64,000 nt of DNA from Streptomyces sp. NBC_00193 (GCF_026342735.1 NZ_JAPEMM010000002.1:1178001-1242000); one strand, 5' to 3'. Counted from the first letter of the stretch, positions 9,352 to 18,091 are shown. Numbers and translations are program-made. Notes: generated by a model from the letters alone, not told the origin.

Positions 9352-10103
9352 ACGAGTGGTTCCTCTTCCGTCGCGGCCAGGATCTCGGCGAGGTGCAGGG
9401 CCCGCAGCGGGGCTCCCTGCCGGCGCAGGATGCCGTCCAGGTGGGCGAGGCAGGAGTTGTCGGCCCCGCAGAGCACCTCGGCGCCCGTGGACAGCGCGTG
9501 GGCGGTCTTGTCGGTGCCCATCGCGGCCGATACGTCAGGGTTCTTGACGGCGAAGGTCCCGCCGAAGCCGCAGCACTCCTCGGCTCCGGGCAGTTCGCGC
9601 AGCTCCAGCCCGCGTACGGCGGCCAGCAGCCGCCGGGGCCGGTCTCCGAGCCCGAGGCCCCGCAGGCCGTGGCAGGAGGGGTGGTAGGTGACGGTGTGCG
9701 GGAAGTACGCGCCGACGTCCGTGACCCCGAGGACGTCGACCAGGAACTCGGTGAGCTCGTACACGCGCGGTGCGAGGTCCTCGGCCAGCGCGGCCAGAGC
9801 GGGACCCCGGCCCTCGGACTCGGCCGCGCGGCCGATCCGGGGGTAGTGGGAGCGGACCATGGCGGCGCAGGAGCCCGAGGGGGTGACCACGTACTCGTAC
9901 CCGGCGAAGGCCTCGGCGGTGCGCCGGACCAGCGGTTCTGCCTCGCGCCGGTAGCCGGTGTTGTACTGCGGCTGACCACAGCAGCTCTGCGCGTCGGGGA
10001 AGTCCACGGTGACCCCGAGCCGCTCCAGGAGGCGGACCACGGCGATGCCGGTGCGCGGGTAGAGCGCATCGTTGACGCAGGTGACGAACAGGGCGACGCG
10101 CAT
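9348..10103 (-). CDS. lutA: (Fe-S)-binding oxidoreductase subunit LutA
   Basis: 251 residues with two CCG (cysteine-rich) domains typical of LutA, GlpC and heterodisulfide reductase subunits: SCCGQPQYNTG near residue 42 and ECCGFGGTFAVK near residue 170, each with an extra paired Cys (FVTCVND, and the SCHGLRG region). These ligate an Fe-S cluster in the lactate oxidation complex. It is the first gene of lutA-lutB-lutC. Its ATG is only 18 bp from the divergent cobF start, so its promoter must overlap the cobF coding start. No regulator gene (LutR/FadR type) is next to it. Confidence 0.94.
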   Translation of the reverse strand: MRVALFVTCVNDALYPRTGIAVVRLLERLGVTVDFPDAQSCCGQPQYNTGYRREAEPLVRRTAEAFAGYEYVVTPSGSCAAMVRSHYPRIGRAAESEGRGPALAALAEDLAPRVYELTEFLVDVLGVTDVGAYFPHTVTYHPSCHGLRGLGLGDRPRRLLAAVRGLELRELPGAEECCGFGGTFAVKNPDVSAAMGTDKTAHALSTGAEVLCGADNSCLAHLDGILRRQGAPLRALHLAEILAATEEEPLV

Positions 10104-10121
10104 GACGGGCAGAATAGCCCG

Positions 10122-10874
10122 GTGAAGAAGTTCTCAGTGATCGGCATAGGCGCGGGCGACCCGGACCACCTGACCCTCCAGGCGGTCAGGGCGATCGGCG
10201 CGGCGGACGCATTCCTCATCCTGGAGAAGGGCGAGGAGAAGGCGGATCTGACCGGGCTGCGGCGCGCGATGCTCGACGCGCACGCCCGCCCCGGACACCG
10301 GCTGGTGGAGGGCCGCGATCCCGATCGCGACCGGACGCCCTCCGACTACACCCCCACGGTGGACGGCTGGCGCAGTGCGCGGGCCGAGCTCTTCGAGCGG
10401 TTCATCGCCGAGGACCTCGCGGAGGGCGAGACGGGCGCGTTCCTGGTGTGGGGCGATCCCTCGCTCTACGACTCCACGCTCGCGATCCTCGACGAGGTGC
10501 TGGAGAAGGGCCGGGTCGCCTTCGAGCACGAGGTGGTGCCGGGCATCAGCAGCATCTCCTCGCTGCTGGCCCGCCACCGCACCACCCTCAACCGGGTGGG
10601 CCGCCCGGTCCAGATCACCACCGGGCGCCGGCTCGCGGAGGGCTGGCCGGCCGACGTGGACGACGTGGTGGTGATGCTGGACGCCCGGCACGCCTTCACC
10701 GCCCACCTCGACCAGGACCTGTACATCTACTGGGGTGCGTACGTCGGCACCCCCGACGAGATCCTGGTCTCGGGAAAGCTGGCAGAGGTCGCCGGCCGGA
10801 TCGAGGAGCTGCGCACCGAGGCCCGCGCCCGCAAGGGCTGGATCATGGACACGTACCTGCTCCGGCGCGACTAG
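10122..10874 (+). CDS. cobF: Precorrin-6A synthase (deacetylating) CobF
   Basis: 250 residues beginning VKKFSVIGIGAGDPDHLTLQAV, the glycine-rich SAM-binding start of cobalamin-pathway methyltransferases. The long block WGDPSLYDSTLAILDEVLEKG with EVVPGISSISSLLARHRTTLNRVG and the end GWIMDTYLLRRD are CobF-specific. CobF methylates C-1 of precorrin-5 and removes the acetyl group in the oxygen-dependent B12 route. I set the start at GTG 10122 because the motif begins there, though the frame is open far upstream inside antisense lutA. It is a lone cob gene here. Its B12 link is notable because a cobalamin riboswitch lies 11 kb away. Confidence 0.93.
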   Translation: MKKFSVIGIGAGDPDHLTLQAVRAIGAADAFLILEKGEEKADLTGLRRAMLDAHARPGHRLVEGRDPDRDRTPSDYTPTVDGWRSARAELFERFIAEDLAEGETGAFLVWGDPSLYDSTLAILDEVLEKGRVAFEHEVVPGISSISSLLARHRTTLNRVGRPVQITTGRRLAEGWPADVDDVVVMLDARHAFTAHLDQDLYIYWGAYVGTPDEILVSGKLAEVAGRIEELRTEARARKGWIMDTYLLRRD

Positions 10875-10934
10875 TCCTCCGTCCGCCGCCCCAGGCCGGA
10901 TCCCCACGGGCGGGCCCCTGGCCGGCCGTGCGCG

Positions 10935-12074
10935 TCAGCCGACCCGAAGGCCGACCGCCAGTGTCAGTTCGAGGGCCCGTTGTGGCGATGCGAGATCCGG
11001 GAACAGCTCCCGCAGCTGCGACATCCGGTACCGGACCGTCTGGGGGTGGACGAACAAGGCCGCCGCCACCTCGTCGCGCCTGCCCTGGTGGAGCAGCCAG
11101 GCCCGCAACGTCTCCTCCAGCCGCCGTGCGGTCGTGGGGGGCAGGGTTCGCAGCGGTTCCAGGGCTCGGGCCCGCAGGTCTGCGAACGCGTCCGCGTCGG
11201 CGCTCAGCACCAGCTCGGGCAGGTGGTCCTCGGTGTCGCGGATATCGGAGGAGAGGGAGCGCGCGCGCACGGCTCGTGCGTACGAGGCGGACGCACGAGT
11301 CCATGGGCGGGCCGGGCCGGCCACGGCGGTGCGGTCGGTCAGCTGCCGCAGGAGATGTGCTCGGTCGGCGTCGGGGACGAGCAGCACACCGGTGGCGTCC
11401 GGCAGATCGTCGAGGACGAGGGTGTTCGGGTCGAGCCTGCGGTAGGCGGGCCGGGCCTGGGCGGCGGGCAGCAGGACCGCGGTCAGTGAAACCGGAGGCT
11501 GCCACCCGGCCCGTTGCGCAGAGGCGAGCAGCACGTCCGTGCTCGCGCCGGCGAGGAGATCGCGGGCCAGGTGTTCCAGGTGGCGCTCGCGGTCCCTGCC
11601 CCGGGCGGCCAGTTCGTCGGCGTGGCCCGCGGCGCTCGCGGCGGAGAGCTCGTCGATGTAGGCGAAGGTCAGCTCGGCGAACTTGGCGACCTCGGCGGCG
11701 GGCAGACCTGCGGGTACGGCACCCGCTGCCAGGCATCGCCAGGCCACGCGGGCGCCGACGCGGTAGGCGCTGAGCAGGGCGTCCATCGACCGGCCGTCGC
11801 GCACCTCGCCGCGGCCCAGCTCGTAGGCCGCGTCACCGGCGTCGCCGCCCGTGGCGTTCCCCGTGGCGAGGTCCAGATAGTGTCCCAGGGCGGTGCGTAC
11901 GGATCGGCGGATGGTGGCGCCCATGCGGCCCGAAAGGGCGTTGGCGTAGGGATGGACCTCGTCGATGATCGCCTGGACCACCTCGTCGGCGGTGTTCTTC
12001 AGCGCGGCCCGCAGTGCGGTGACCGTCGTCTCGTCCAGGGCCAGCTCGCTGGCCCTCCTGCTTGCATGACTCAC
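10935..12074 (-). CDS. PucR-family transcriptional regulator
   Basis: 379 residues from a GTG with AGGGA eight bases upstream. The C-terminal 60 residues carry the PucR/CdaR helix-turn-helix: TLRAWLLHQGRRDEVAAALFVHPQTVRYRMSQLRELFP. The N-terminal helical part (residues 15-170, RRSVRTALGHYLDLATG...LSAYRVGARVAWRCL) is the RsbRD-like region frequent in this actinobacterial subgroup. It is divergent from a ferredoxin reductase/desaturase operon and most likely controls it in response to lipid or redox state. That role is an inference from neighbourhood. Two inverted repeats in the 86-bp shared region are candidate sites. Confidence 0.9.
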   Translation of the reverse strand: MSHASRRASELALDETTVTALRAALKNTADEVVQAIIDEVHPYANALSGRMGATIRRSVRTALGHYLDLATGNATGGDAGDAAYELGRGEVRDGRSMDALLSAYRVGARVAWRCLAAGAVPAGLPAAEVAKFAELTFAYIDELSAASAAGHADELAARGRDRERHLEHLARDLLAGASTDVLLASAQRAGWQPPVSLTAVLLPAAQARPAYRRLDPNTLVLDDLPDATGVLLVPDADRAHLLRQLTDRTAVAGPARPWTRASASYARAVRARSLSSDIRDTEDHLPELVLSADADAFADLRARALEPLRTLPPTTARRLEETLRAWLLHQGRRDEVAAALFVHPQTVRYRMSQLRELFPDLASPQRALELTLAVGLRVG

Positions 12075-12077
12075 GTT

Positions 12078-12094
12078 TTGTTCCCTGCGAACAA
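12078..12094. promoter_or_regulatory. Candidate operator 1, PucR/desaturase divergent region
   Basis: A perfect inverted repeat TTGTTC-N5-GAACAA lies four bases before the PucR gene start and covers its ribosome-binding site. A protein bound here could shut off the regulator itself. The regulator assignment is inferred. Confidence 0.45.
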
Positions 12095-12113
12095 TCCAGC
12101 CGACCAGATTTAC

Positions 12114-12129
12114 GTCCTGCGGTCAGGAC
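12114..12129. promoter_or_regulatory. Candidate operator 2, PucR/desaturase divergent region
   Basis: An inverted repeat GTCCTG-N4-CAGGAC lies 31 bp before the ferredoxin reductase ATG, where a -10/-35 region would be expected. It differs in sequence from the TTGTTC/GAACAA repeat, so two proteins may act here, or one of the repeats is chance. Confidence 0.35.
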
Positions 12130-12160
12130 TTTACGCCTTGAGGCAGACCAAGCTGGGGTC

Positions 12161-13216
12161 ATGACGAGTACAGCCCTCCGCAGCAAGGCCTGGAAACTGC
12201 TGGAGATGGTCACGACGCCCCTGCTGCCGTCGGACTATCTCGACCTGGTCAGCCCGCTGCGTGCGGGCGCCGACCTGCGGGGGCGCATCGAGGCAGTGCA
12301 CCCCGAGACGGGCGACGCCGCGACCATCGTGATCAGGCCGGGGCGGGGCTGGCGCGGCCACACGGCCGGCCAGTACGTGCGGATCGGGGTCGACGTCGAC
12401 GGGGTGCGCCTGTGGCGCGCCTACTCCCTCACCTCGCCGACGGACCGCCGGGACGGCCGCGTCACGATCACCGTGAAAGCGATCCCGGACGGCAAGGTCA
12501 GCAACCACCTGGTCCGCAGGGCGAAACCGGGCACGCTGATCCAGCTCGACCAGCCGACCGGTGACTTCGTGCTGCCGCAGGCCAAGCCCGCCAAGGTGCT
12601 GTACCTGACGGCCGGCAGCGGCATCACGCCCGTGATGGGCATGCTGCGCGACAGCGAGATCGACGACGCCGTCATGATCCACAGCGCGCCTCAGCCGCAC
12701 GACGTGATCTTCCGCAGCGAGCTGCACGCCCTGGTCGCGGACGAGAAGCTGCGGCTCACCGAGGTGCACACCGACACGGACGGCATGCTCGACATCGCCC
12801 GTCTCGACGAACTCGTGCCCGACTGGGCCGAGCGCGAGACCTGGGCCTGCGGGCCCGCGGGCCTGCTCGACGCCGCCGAGGAGCACTGGACCGAGCACGG
12901 CGTACGAGAGCGCCTGCACACCGAGCGTTTCCGCGCCGGCATCGTCGTCACCGGCGACGGGGGCGAGGTCACGTTCAGCGCCAGCGGCAAGACCGTCGAC
13001 GCGGACGGCGCCACGCCGTTGCTGGACGTCGGCGAGGAGGCCGGCGTGCTCATGCCCTCCGGGTGTCGCATGGGCATCTGCTTCGGCTGCGTCACACCGC
13101 TCAAGTCGGGCGCCGTCCGCGACCTGCGCACCGGCAAGATCACCGAGGCCGAGCCGGGCGTCCTCATCCAGACCTGCGTGTCCGCCGCGGCGGGCCCTTG
13201 CGACATCGAACGGTAG
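12161..13216 (+). CDS. Ferredoxin reductase (FAD/NAD + plant-type 2Fe-2S) for desaturase
   Basis: 351 residues from ATG. Order: FAD-binding barrel (RAYSLTSPTDRRDGRVTITVK near residue 90), NAD(P)-binding domain (LYLTAGSGITPVMGMLRD near 150; WACGPAGLLDAAEEHW), then a C-terminal plant-type ferredoxin with PSGCRMGICFGCVTPLKSG and the last cluster Cys in QTCVSAAAG. This is the organisation of Mycobacterium tuberculosis Rv3230c, which passes NADPH electrons to the stearoyl-CoA desaturase DesA3. The next gene starts 8 bases later and is such a desaturase, so the pair is one operon. I rejected the 33-codon upstream extension, which covers the promoter and lacks similarity. Confidence 0.94.
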   Translation: MTSTALRSKAWKLLEMVTTPLLPSDYLDLVSPLRAGADLRGRIEAVHPETGDAATIVIRPGRGWRGHTAGQYVRIGVDVDGVRLWRAYSLTSPTDRRDGRVTITVKAIPDGKVSNHLVRRAKPGTLIQLDQPTGDFVLPQAKPAKVLYLTAGSGITPVMGMLRDSEIDDAVMIHSAPQPHDVIFRSELHALVADEKLRLTEVHTDTDGMLDIARLDELVPDWAERETWACGPAGLLDAAEEHWTEHGVRERLHTERFRAGIVVTGDGGEVTFSASGKTVDADGATPLLDVGEEAGVLMPSGCRMGICFGCVTPLKSGAVRDLRTGKITEAEPGVLIQTCVSAAAGPCDIER

Positions 13217-13223
13217 GAACACC

Positions 13224-14342
13224 TTGACCGCCATCGACCCCACCGCCCACCTGACCGCGGAGCAGATCGAGGAGCTCGGCCGCGAACTGGACGCGATCCG
13301 CGACGAGGTGATCGCCGACCGCGGCGAGAAGGACGCCGCCTACATCCGCAAGGTCATCTCGGCGCAGCGCAAGCTCGAGCTGGTCAGCAGGGGCGTACTG
13401 CTGTTCTCGATCTTCCCGCCCGCGTGGCTGATCGGCACCGCCGGCCTGTCCGTGGCGAAGATCATGGACAACATGGAGATCGGCCACAACATCCTGCACG
13501 GCCAGTGGGACTGGATGCGGGACCCGAAGATCCACTCCACCACCTGGGAGTGGGATCACGTCTCGCCGTCCGAGCAGTGGAAGCACTCGCACAACGAGCT
13601 GCACCACACCTACACGAACGTGATCGGCAAGGACAACGACCTCGGCTACGGCATCATGCGCGTCGACGAGGACCAGCGGTGGCACCCGTTCCACCTCGGC
13701 CAGCCGCTGTGGAACTTCCTCAACGCCTGCTTCTTCGAGTACGGCATCGCCGCGTACGACCTGGAGCTCGGCAGGAACCTGAGCAAGCGCCGCCGCAAGA
13801 ACCCGGAGTTCCGGGCACGGGCCAAGGCCGTGGGTCGCAAGATCCGCAAGCAGGTGCTCAAGGACTACGTGATCCACCCGCTGCTGTCGGGTCCGTCGTT
13901 CCTCCCCACGCTCGCCGCCACGTTCACCGCGAACCTGGTCCGCAACATCTGGACCCACTCGGTGATCATGTGCGGGCACTTCCCCGAGGGCGTGCAGGTC
14001 TTCGAGCGCCGGTCGATCAAGGGCGAGACGCGCGGCCAGTGGTACCTGCGCCAGATGATGGGCTCGGCGAACATCAGCGGCAGCAAGGCCATGCACTTCA
14101 TGACCGGCAACCTGTCGCACCAGATCGAGCACCACCTCTTCCCGGACCTGCCGAGCAACCGGTACGCCGAGGTCGCGGTGAAGGTGCGCGCGCTGTTCGA
14201 CAAGTACGAGCTGGAGTACGTCACCGGGCCGCTGCCCAAGCAGGTGTTCTCCGCGTGGCACAAGGTCTTCCGGCTCTCGCTGCCGAACAAGAAGCCCAAG
14301 GTCAAGACGCCGGACCGGGAGCGGGAGCTCGTCGCGGCCTGA
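13224..14342 (+). CDS. Acyl-CoA/fatty acid desaturase (DesA3-like)
   Basis: 372 residues from a TTG start following TAGGAAC, which overlaps the previous stop region. The three His boxes of membrane di-iron desaturases are present: HNILH (about 90), HSHNELHHTY (about 120) and HQIEHHLFP (about 300). Two hydrophobic hairpins flank the first (LLFSIFPPAWLIGTAGL) and the third box. It introduces a double bond, probably delta-9, in acyl-CoA or lipid-bound chains using electrons from the upstream reductase. The lysine-rich tail (NKKPKVKTPDRER) is cytosolic. The gene ends one base before a convergent esterase. Confidence 0.94.
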   Translation: MTAIDPTAHLTAEQIEELGRELDAIRDEVIADRGEKDAAYIRKVISAQRKLELVSRGVLLFSIFPPAWLIGTAGLSVAKIMDNMEIGHNILHGQWDWMRDPKIHSTTWEWDHVSPSEQWKHSHNELHHTYTNVIGKDNDLGYGIMRVDEDQRWHPFHLGQPLWNFLNACFFEYGIAAYDLELGRNLSKRRRKNPEFRARAKAVGRKIRKQVLKDYVIHPLLSGPSFLPTLAATFTANLVRNIWTHSVIMCGHFPEGVQVFERRSIKGETRGQWYLRQMMGSANISGSKAMHFMTGNLSHQIEHHLFPDLPSNRYAEVAVKVRALFDKYELEYVTGPLPKQVFSAWHKVFRLSLPNKKPKVKTPDRERELVAA

Positions 14343-15257
14343 TCAGGCAACGCCGTCGAGAGGGCCGGCCAGTGCGTCGGTGATGAAGCGTCCGGCGCGG
14401 TCCAGGGCCGCGTCGGCCTCGTCCAGCAGGCCCTCGAAGGCCTGGAAGACGTGGGGGACGTCCTCGGTGACGTCGAGCCGGACGTCCACCCCGGCCTCGG
14501 CCGCCCGGGCGGCGAACCGGGTGGAGTCGTCCAGCAGGACCTCGTTGGAACCGGCCTGGAGCAGCAGCGGGGGCAGCCCGGCCGGGTCGGCGTGGAGGGC
14601 CGGGCTCAGCAGCGGCTGGGCGGGGTCCTGTCCGGCCAGGTGGTGGGTGAAGACGGTGGCCAGCTCGGCGCGGGAGAAGAGCGGGTCGGCGTCGTGCTTC
14701 GTGGTCATGCTCTCGCCCGAGAGGGTGGCGTCCAGGCCCGGGGAGAAGGCGACCGCGGCGGCCGGCATCGGCAGTGCGGCCTCGCGGGCGGCGAGCAGGG
14801 TGACGATGCCGAGGGCGCCGCCGGCCGACTCCCCGGCCAGGACGATCCGCTCGGCCGGAACGCCCTGGTCCAGCAGCTCGCGGTAGGCGGCGAGACCGTC
14901 CTCGACCGCGGCGGGGAAGGGGTGCTCGGGGGCGAGCCGGTAGTCGACCGAAACGGCGCGGGCTCCCGTGCGGCGCACCAGTGCGGCGGTGAGCTGCAGG
15001 GCGGTGGCGGGTGAGCCGAAGACCCAGGCTCCGCCGTGGAAGTAGAGGATCGTCCCGGTGGTGGCACCGCCCTCGGGTTCGACGGTCAGGGCAGGACGCC
15101 CGCCGAGGACGGAGGGGGTGACGCTCACCCCGGCCGGGGCCGGGCCCGAGGCCATCTGGGCCTCGAAGTCCTCGCGCATCCGCTCCGGCGGGAGGCTGCC
15201 GTCGAACGGGGCCTGCCGCATCAGGGCGTCGATCGTCGCGCGCTGCACCTTGCTCAT
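14343..15257 (-). CDS. Alpha/beta hydrolase (hormone-sensitive-lipase-like esterase)
   Basis: 304 residues, ATG preceded by GGGAGG. HSL-family hallmarks: oxyanion motif YFHGGAWVFGS (about 70-80), VDYRLAPEHPFPAAVED (about 100), nucleophile elbow GESAGGALG (about 142) and a catalytic His in DVPHVFQAF (about 272) with the acid in the LLDDSTRF segment region. It should hydrolyse short-chain esters or lactones in the cytoplasm. It is divergent from a MarR gene whose palindrome lies in the shared 80 bp, so it is probably the regulated target. Confidence 0.92.
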   Translation of the reverse strand: MSKVQRATIDALMRQAPFDGSLPPERMREDFEAQMASGPAPAGVSVTPSVLGGRPALTVEPEGGATTGTILYFHGGAWVFGSPATALQLTAALVRRTGARAVSVDYRLAPEHPFPAAVEDGLAAYRELLDQGVPAERIVLAGESAGGALGIVTLLAAREAALPMPAAAVAFSPGLDATLSGESMTTKHDADPLFSRAELATVFTHHLAGQDPAQPLLSPALHADPAGLPPLLLQAGSNEVLLDDSTRFAARAAEAGVDVRLDVTEDVPHVFQAFEGLLDEADAALDRAGRFITDALAGPLDGVA

Positions 15258-15296
15258 GAGACCCTCCCGGTGACGTGTTGTTCTTCACCAGGAACT

Positions 15297-15312
15297 ATAT
15301 TCCTAGGAATAT
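15297..15312. promoter_or_regulatory. Palindromic MarR-type operator
   Basis: ATATTCCTAGGAATAT is a perfect 16-bp palindrome located between the divergent esterase (starts 15257) and MarR (starts 15338) genes. AT-rich palindromes of this size in this position are typical MarR sites. It could block both promoters. Confidence 0.6.
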
Positions 15313-15337
15313 CATTCCCGCGAATCTGGAGCAGAGT

Positions 15338-15784
15338 GTGACCGACCTGGCGCAGGTGTTCATGGACCTCGTCCGCTACGAGATCAGGCTCTACAGCGCG
15401 CTGGGCGAACGACTGCGCGCCGAGCACGGTCTGACGATGGGGCAGTACGAGTTCCTGCGCATCATCGACGGCCGGGACGGCTGCCGGGTCAACGACCTGG
15501 CGGAGGAGGCCGCGATCACCGTCGGGGCGACCAGCAAGGGCGTGGACCGCCTGGAGGCCGCCGGCTGGGTGGTCCGGCGGCCCAACCCCGAGAACCGCCG
15601 CTCGTCCCTGCTGGAGCTGACCCCCGAGGGAGCCGGGCTGCTGGCCGCGGCCACGCCCACCTTCGAGGACGGCCTGCGCTCCCTGCTCGCCGGGCCCCTG
15701 ACGGCCGGCGCGCTGGAGCAGCTGGCGTCCACCGTCGCCCTGCTGCGCAGGAGCCTGGAGGGCGCCCCGGCGGGCCGGGCCTAG
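15338..15784 (+). CDS. MarR-family transcriptional regulator
   Basis: 148 residues from GTG 15338 with GGAG seven bases upstream. A TTG 63 bases upstream is open but would put the 16-bp palindrome inside the gene, so I rejected it. The winged helix is LTMGQYEFLRIIDGRDGCRVNDLAEEAAITVGATSKGVDRLEAAGWVVRRPNPENRRSSLLELTPEG, with the usual D-x-R/N-R-R wing. It probably represses itself and the divergent esterase, released by a small lipophilic or phenolic ligand as in the family. Confidence 0.9.
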   Translation: MTDLAQVFMDLVRYEIRLYSALGERLRAEHGLTMGQYEFLRIIDGRDGCRVNDLAEEAAITVGATSKGVDRLEAAGWVVRRPNPENRRSSLLELTPEGAGLLAAATPTFEDGLRSLLAGPLTAGALEQLASTVALLRRSLEGAPAGRA

Positions 15785-15814
15785 GCCTGGCCCGCCGGGG
15801 CCCGTCCCGTACGG

Positions 15815-17044
15815 CTACGGGCGGAGGTAGGCCGGCAGCACCTCGGCGAGCCGCTCGTACTCCTCGGCCCGGTTGTAGATCTGCCCGCTCACCCGGATCC
15901 CGCCGCCGCCCGGCCAGGGCCAGATCAGGACCCGGATCCGCTGCTCGGCCGCGATCCGCTCGCGCAGTTCGCGGGAGGCGTCCGGGGTCTCGGCCACCCC
16001 GGGCGGCAGCCGCAGCGTGCGCAGGGCGAGGCCCTCGGTGTACGGGAGCGGGGCGATTCCGGGGATCTCGGCGAGCAGGGCCGCACCGTAGGCGGCGAGG
16101 GCGCTGTTGTGCGCCCGCACCTTGGCGGCGTCGAGTTCCTCCAGCAGGTCGAGCCCGTCCGGGGCGGCGAGCCAGCCGGTGTAGTCGTAGGTGGCGCGGT
16201 TCTCCACGGAACGCGGGAAGCCGTAGTGGTCCTCCCAGGACGGCACCGGCGGCCGGACCCGGGCGCGGTGGTGCGGGGCGACGGCCAGGATCGCGGTGCC
16301 GGACGGGGCGTAGGCCCATTTGTGGAGGTTGCCGAACCAGAAGTCGGCTCCCCCGCCCAGCGGGTCGGGAATCATCCCGGGGGCGTGGGCTCCGTCCACG
16401 ATGGTGGTGACGCCCCGCTCGGCGAGTTCGGCGAGCAGCCGGGGCGAGGCGATGAGCCGGGCGGTGGGCGAGCTGATGTGGTCGAGTACGGCGACCCGGG
16501 TCCGCGGGGTGACCCCGGCCAGCACGGCTTCCCGTACGGCGTCCTCGTCGGGCAGGTCGGTGCCCAGGGCCACGGTGGTGAGCGGGGCGCGCCGGGCGGC
16601 GGCCGCGACGACCGTGCCGTAGCCGTGGTCGGTGACCAGGATCTCGTCCCCGGCGGCGAACTCCACGGCGTCGAGGGCCACGTTGGCGGCCTCGGTGGCG
16701 TTGGACACGAAGGCGATCCCGTCCGGATCGGCGCCGAGCCGGGCGGCGATCCGGGACCGGGCCTCGACGAGCCGGTCGGGGGCGCCGATGAAGAAGGCGT
16801 CCGGGTCGGCGTGCGCCTGCGCCCGGAGGGCGGCCTGCGCCTCCTGGACGGGGATCGGCACCGCGCCGAACGACCCGTGGTTCAGGTGACCGACATCGGG
16901 AGAGAGCCGGAACAGCTCCCGCCCGCCCGGGAATTCTGCGGGGCGGCGTATCGACCCGTTGCGTGAGGCGGCCCCGGCCGGCCCGGTGGCGTCGTCGGGA
17001 TCGACGCGGTCGGTGCGGTCGGTCGGCTCGGCGGGCTGGGTCAC
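15815..17044 (-). CDS. Class V aminotransferase (isopenicillin-N-epimerase-like)
   Basis: 409 residues from GTG 17044 with GGAGG six bases upstream; a 36-codon extension is open but basic and unlike the family. PLP features: GHLNHGSFGAVP at the start, TEAANVALDAV, LDHISSPTARL, VDGAHAPG and the lysine block DFWFGNLHKWAYAPSGTAIL, where K binds PLP. This subfamily includes isopenicillin N epimerase and cysteine desulfurase-like enzymes; no penicillin genes are near, so the substrate is unknown. A LysR gene lies 38 bases upstream on the same strand, which may make one transcript. Confidence 0.9.
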   Translation of the reverse strand: MTQPAEPTDRTDRVDPDDATGPAGAASRNGSIRRPAEFPGGRELFRLSPDVGHLNHGSFGAVPIPVQEAQAALRAQAHADPDAFFIGAPDRLVEARSRIAARLGADPDGIAFVSNATEAANVALDAVEFAAGDEILVTDHGYGTVVAAAARRAPLTTVALGTDLPDEDAVREAVLAGVTPRTRVAVLDHISSPTARLIASPRLLAELAERGVTTIVDGAHAPGMIPDPLGGGADFWFGNLHKWAYAPSGTAILAVAPHHRARVRPPVPSWEDHYGFPRSVENRATYDYTGWLAAPDGLDLLEELDAAKVRAHNSALAAYGAALLAEIPGIAPLPYTEGLALRTLRLPPGVAETPDASRELRERIAAEQRIRVLIWPWPGGGGIRVSGQIYNRAEEYERLAEVLPAYLRP

Positions 17045-17082
17045 GTGGGACCTCCGTGGGTGCGGCGCGGCTGTCGGGACGA

Positions 17083-18006
17083 TCATGCCCCGCCGTCCGA
17101 CGGAGCGACAGCCCTTCCTCCGGCCACCGCGGGAGCGAAGGCGCGACGGCACCGCAGGAGCAGCTCCCGTACCGCGGGGCCGCGGGTGTCGCGCCAGACC
17201 AGGGAGAGCAGGGCCGGGATCTCCACGTCCTCGATGGTCCGGGCGGTCAGCCTGTCACGGTAGGAATCGGCCATGGAGGCGCTCAGGACGGCGACCCCGA
17301 GGCCGCGTGCCGCGAGGTCCGCCACGGCATCGGCGGCGCCCGCCTCCAGGGCGATCGCGGGCCGCAGCCCCTGGCCGGCGCAGGCCTGGTCGAGCACCGT
17401 ACGCAGCCCGGTGCCCGGGGGCATGCAGATGACCGGGTACCCGCCGAGGTCGCGGAGGGTGACCCGGTCCGCCACGGCCAGGGGGTGCCCTGCCGGGACC
17501 GCGACGACCAGGCGCTCGCTGACGAGGGTGAGGGCCTCCAGTCCGTCGGGGGTGGTGGCGGCGGTTCCCACGAGGGCGAGGTCGACGGAGCCGGCGCGCA
17601 CGGCCTGCACCAGCCGGTCGGAGTTGTCCTCCAGCAGGGCGAGCTCCACGCCGGGGTGGGCCCGGTGAAAGGCCGCGAGGGCGTCGAAGAGGGGTGTGAG
17701 GGTGCAGCCGACGACCATGCCGACGGTGAGGCGGCCCCGGATCAGGCCGGTCACCTCCCCCACCGCCTGGGCGAGGGCCCCGGTGGCGGCGAGGGCGGTG
17801 CGGGCGTGTTCCAGGGCCGCCTTGCCCGCGAAGGTCAGGGTGGCGGTACGGGCGGACCGGTCGAAGAGCTCGGCCCCCAGCTCCTCTTCGAGGCGCCGGA
17901 TCTGGGCACTGACACCGGACTGGCTGATGTGGACGCGTTCGGCGGCGCGGGTGAAGTTCTGCTCCTCGGCCACCGCCACGAAGTATTCGAGCTGCCTCAG
18001 TTCCAT
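17083..18006 (-). CDS. LysR-family transcriptional regulator
   Basis: 307 residues beginning MELRQLEYFVAVAEEQNFTRAAERVHISQSGVSAQIRRLEEELGAELFDRS, a full LysR winged helix. A periplasmic-binding-like effector domain follows (GRLTVGMVVGC...VELALLEDNSDRLVQAVRAGSVDLALVG). It lies directly upstream of the aminotransferase on the same strand and divergent from a SnoaL-like gene. The 18006-18160 region has a near-palindromic CTAGGAATTCTAG element just before its start that could be the autoregulatory site. Confidence 0.92.
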   Translation of the reverse strand: MELRQLEYFVAVAEEQNFTRAAERVHISQSGVSAQIRRLEEELGAELFDRSARTATLTFAGKAALEHARTALAATGALAQAVGEVTGLIRGRLTVGMVVGCTLTPLFDALAAFHRAHPGVELALLEDNSDRLVQAVRAGSVDLALVGTAATTPDGLEALTLVSERLVVAVPAGHPLAVADRVTLRDLGGYPVICMPPGTGLRTVLDQACAGQGLRPAIALEAGAADAVADLAARGLGVAVLSASMADSYRDRLTARTIEDVEIPALLSLVWRDTRGPAVRELLLRCRRAFAPAVAGGRAVAPSDGGA

Positions 18007-18091
18007 GACTAGGAATTCTAGCTTTCAGCAGAACCAGCTGTTGGACTTCTGATCCAGTGGGCACGAGGCTGGAAGCAGACGCCGGACCCCC

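Noticed and set aside
15275..15337. Longer N-terminus for the esterase-linked MarR protein
   Set aside because: It would place the 16-bp palindrome and promoter inside the coding sequence, and the ribosome site fits GTG 15338.
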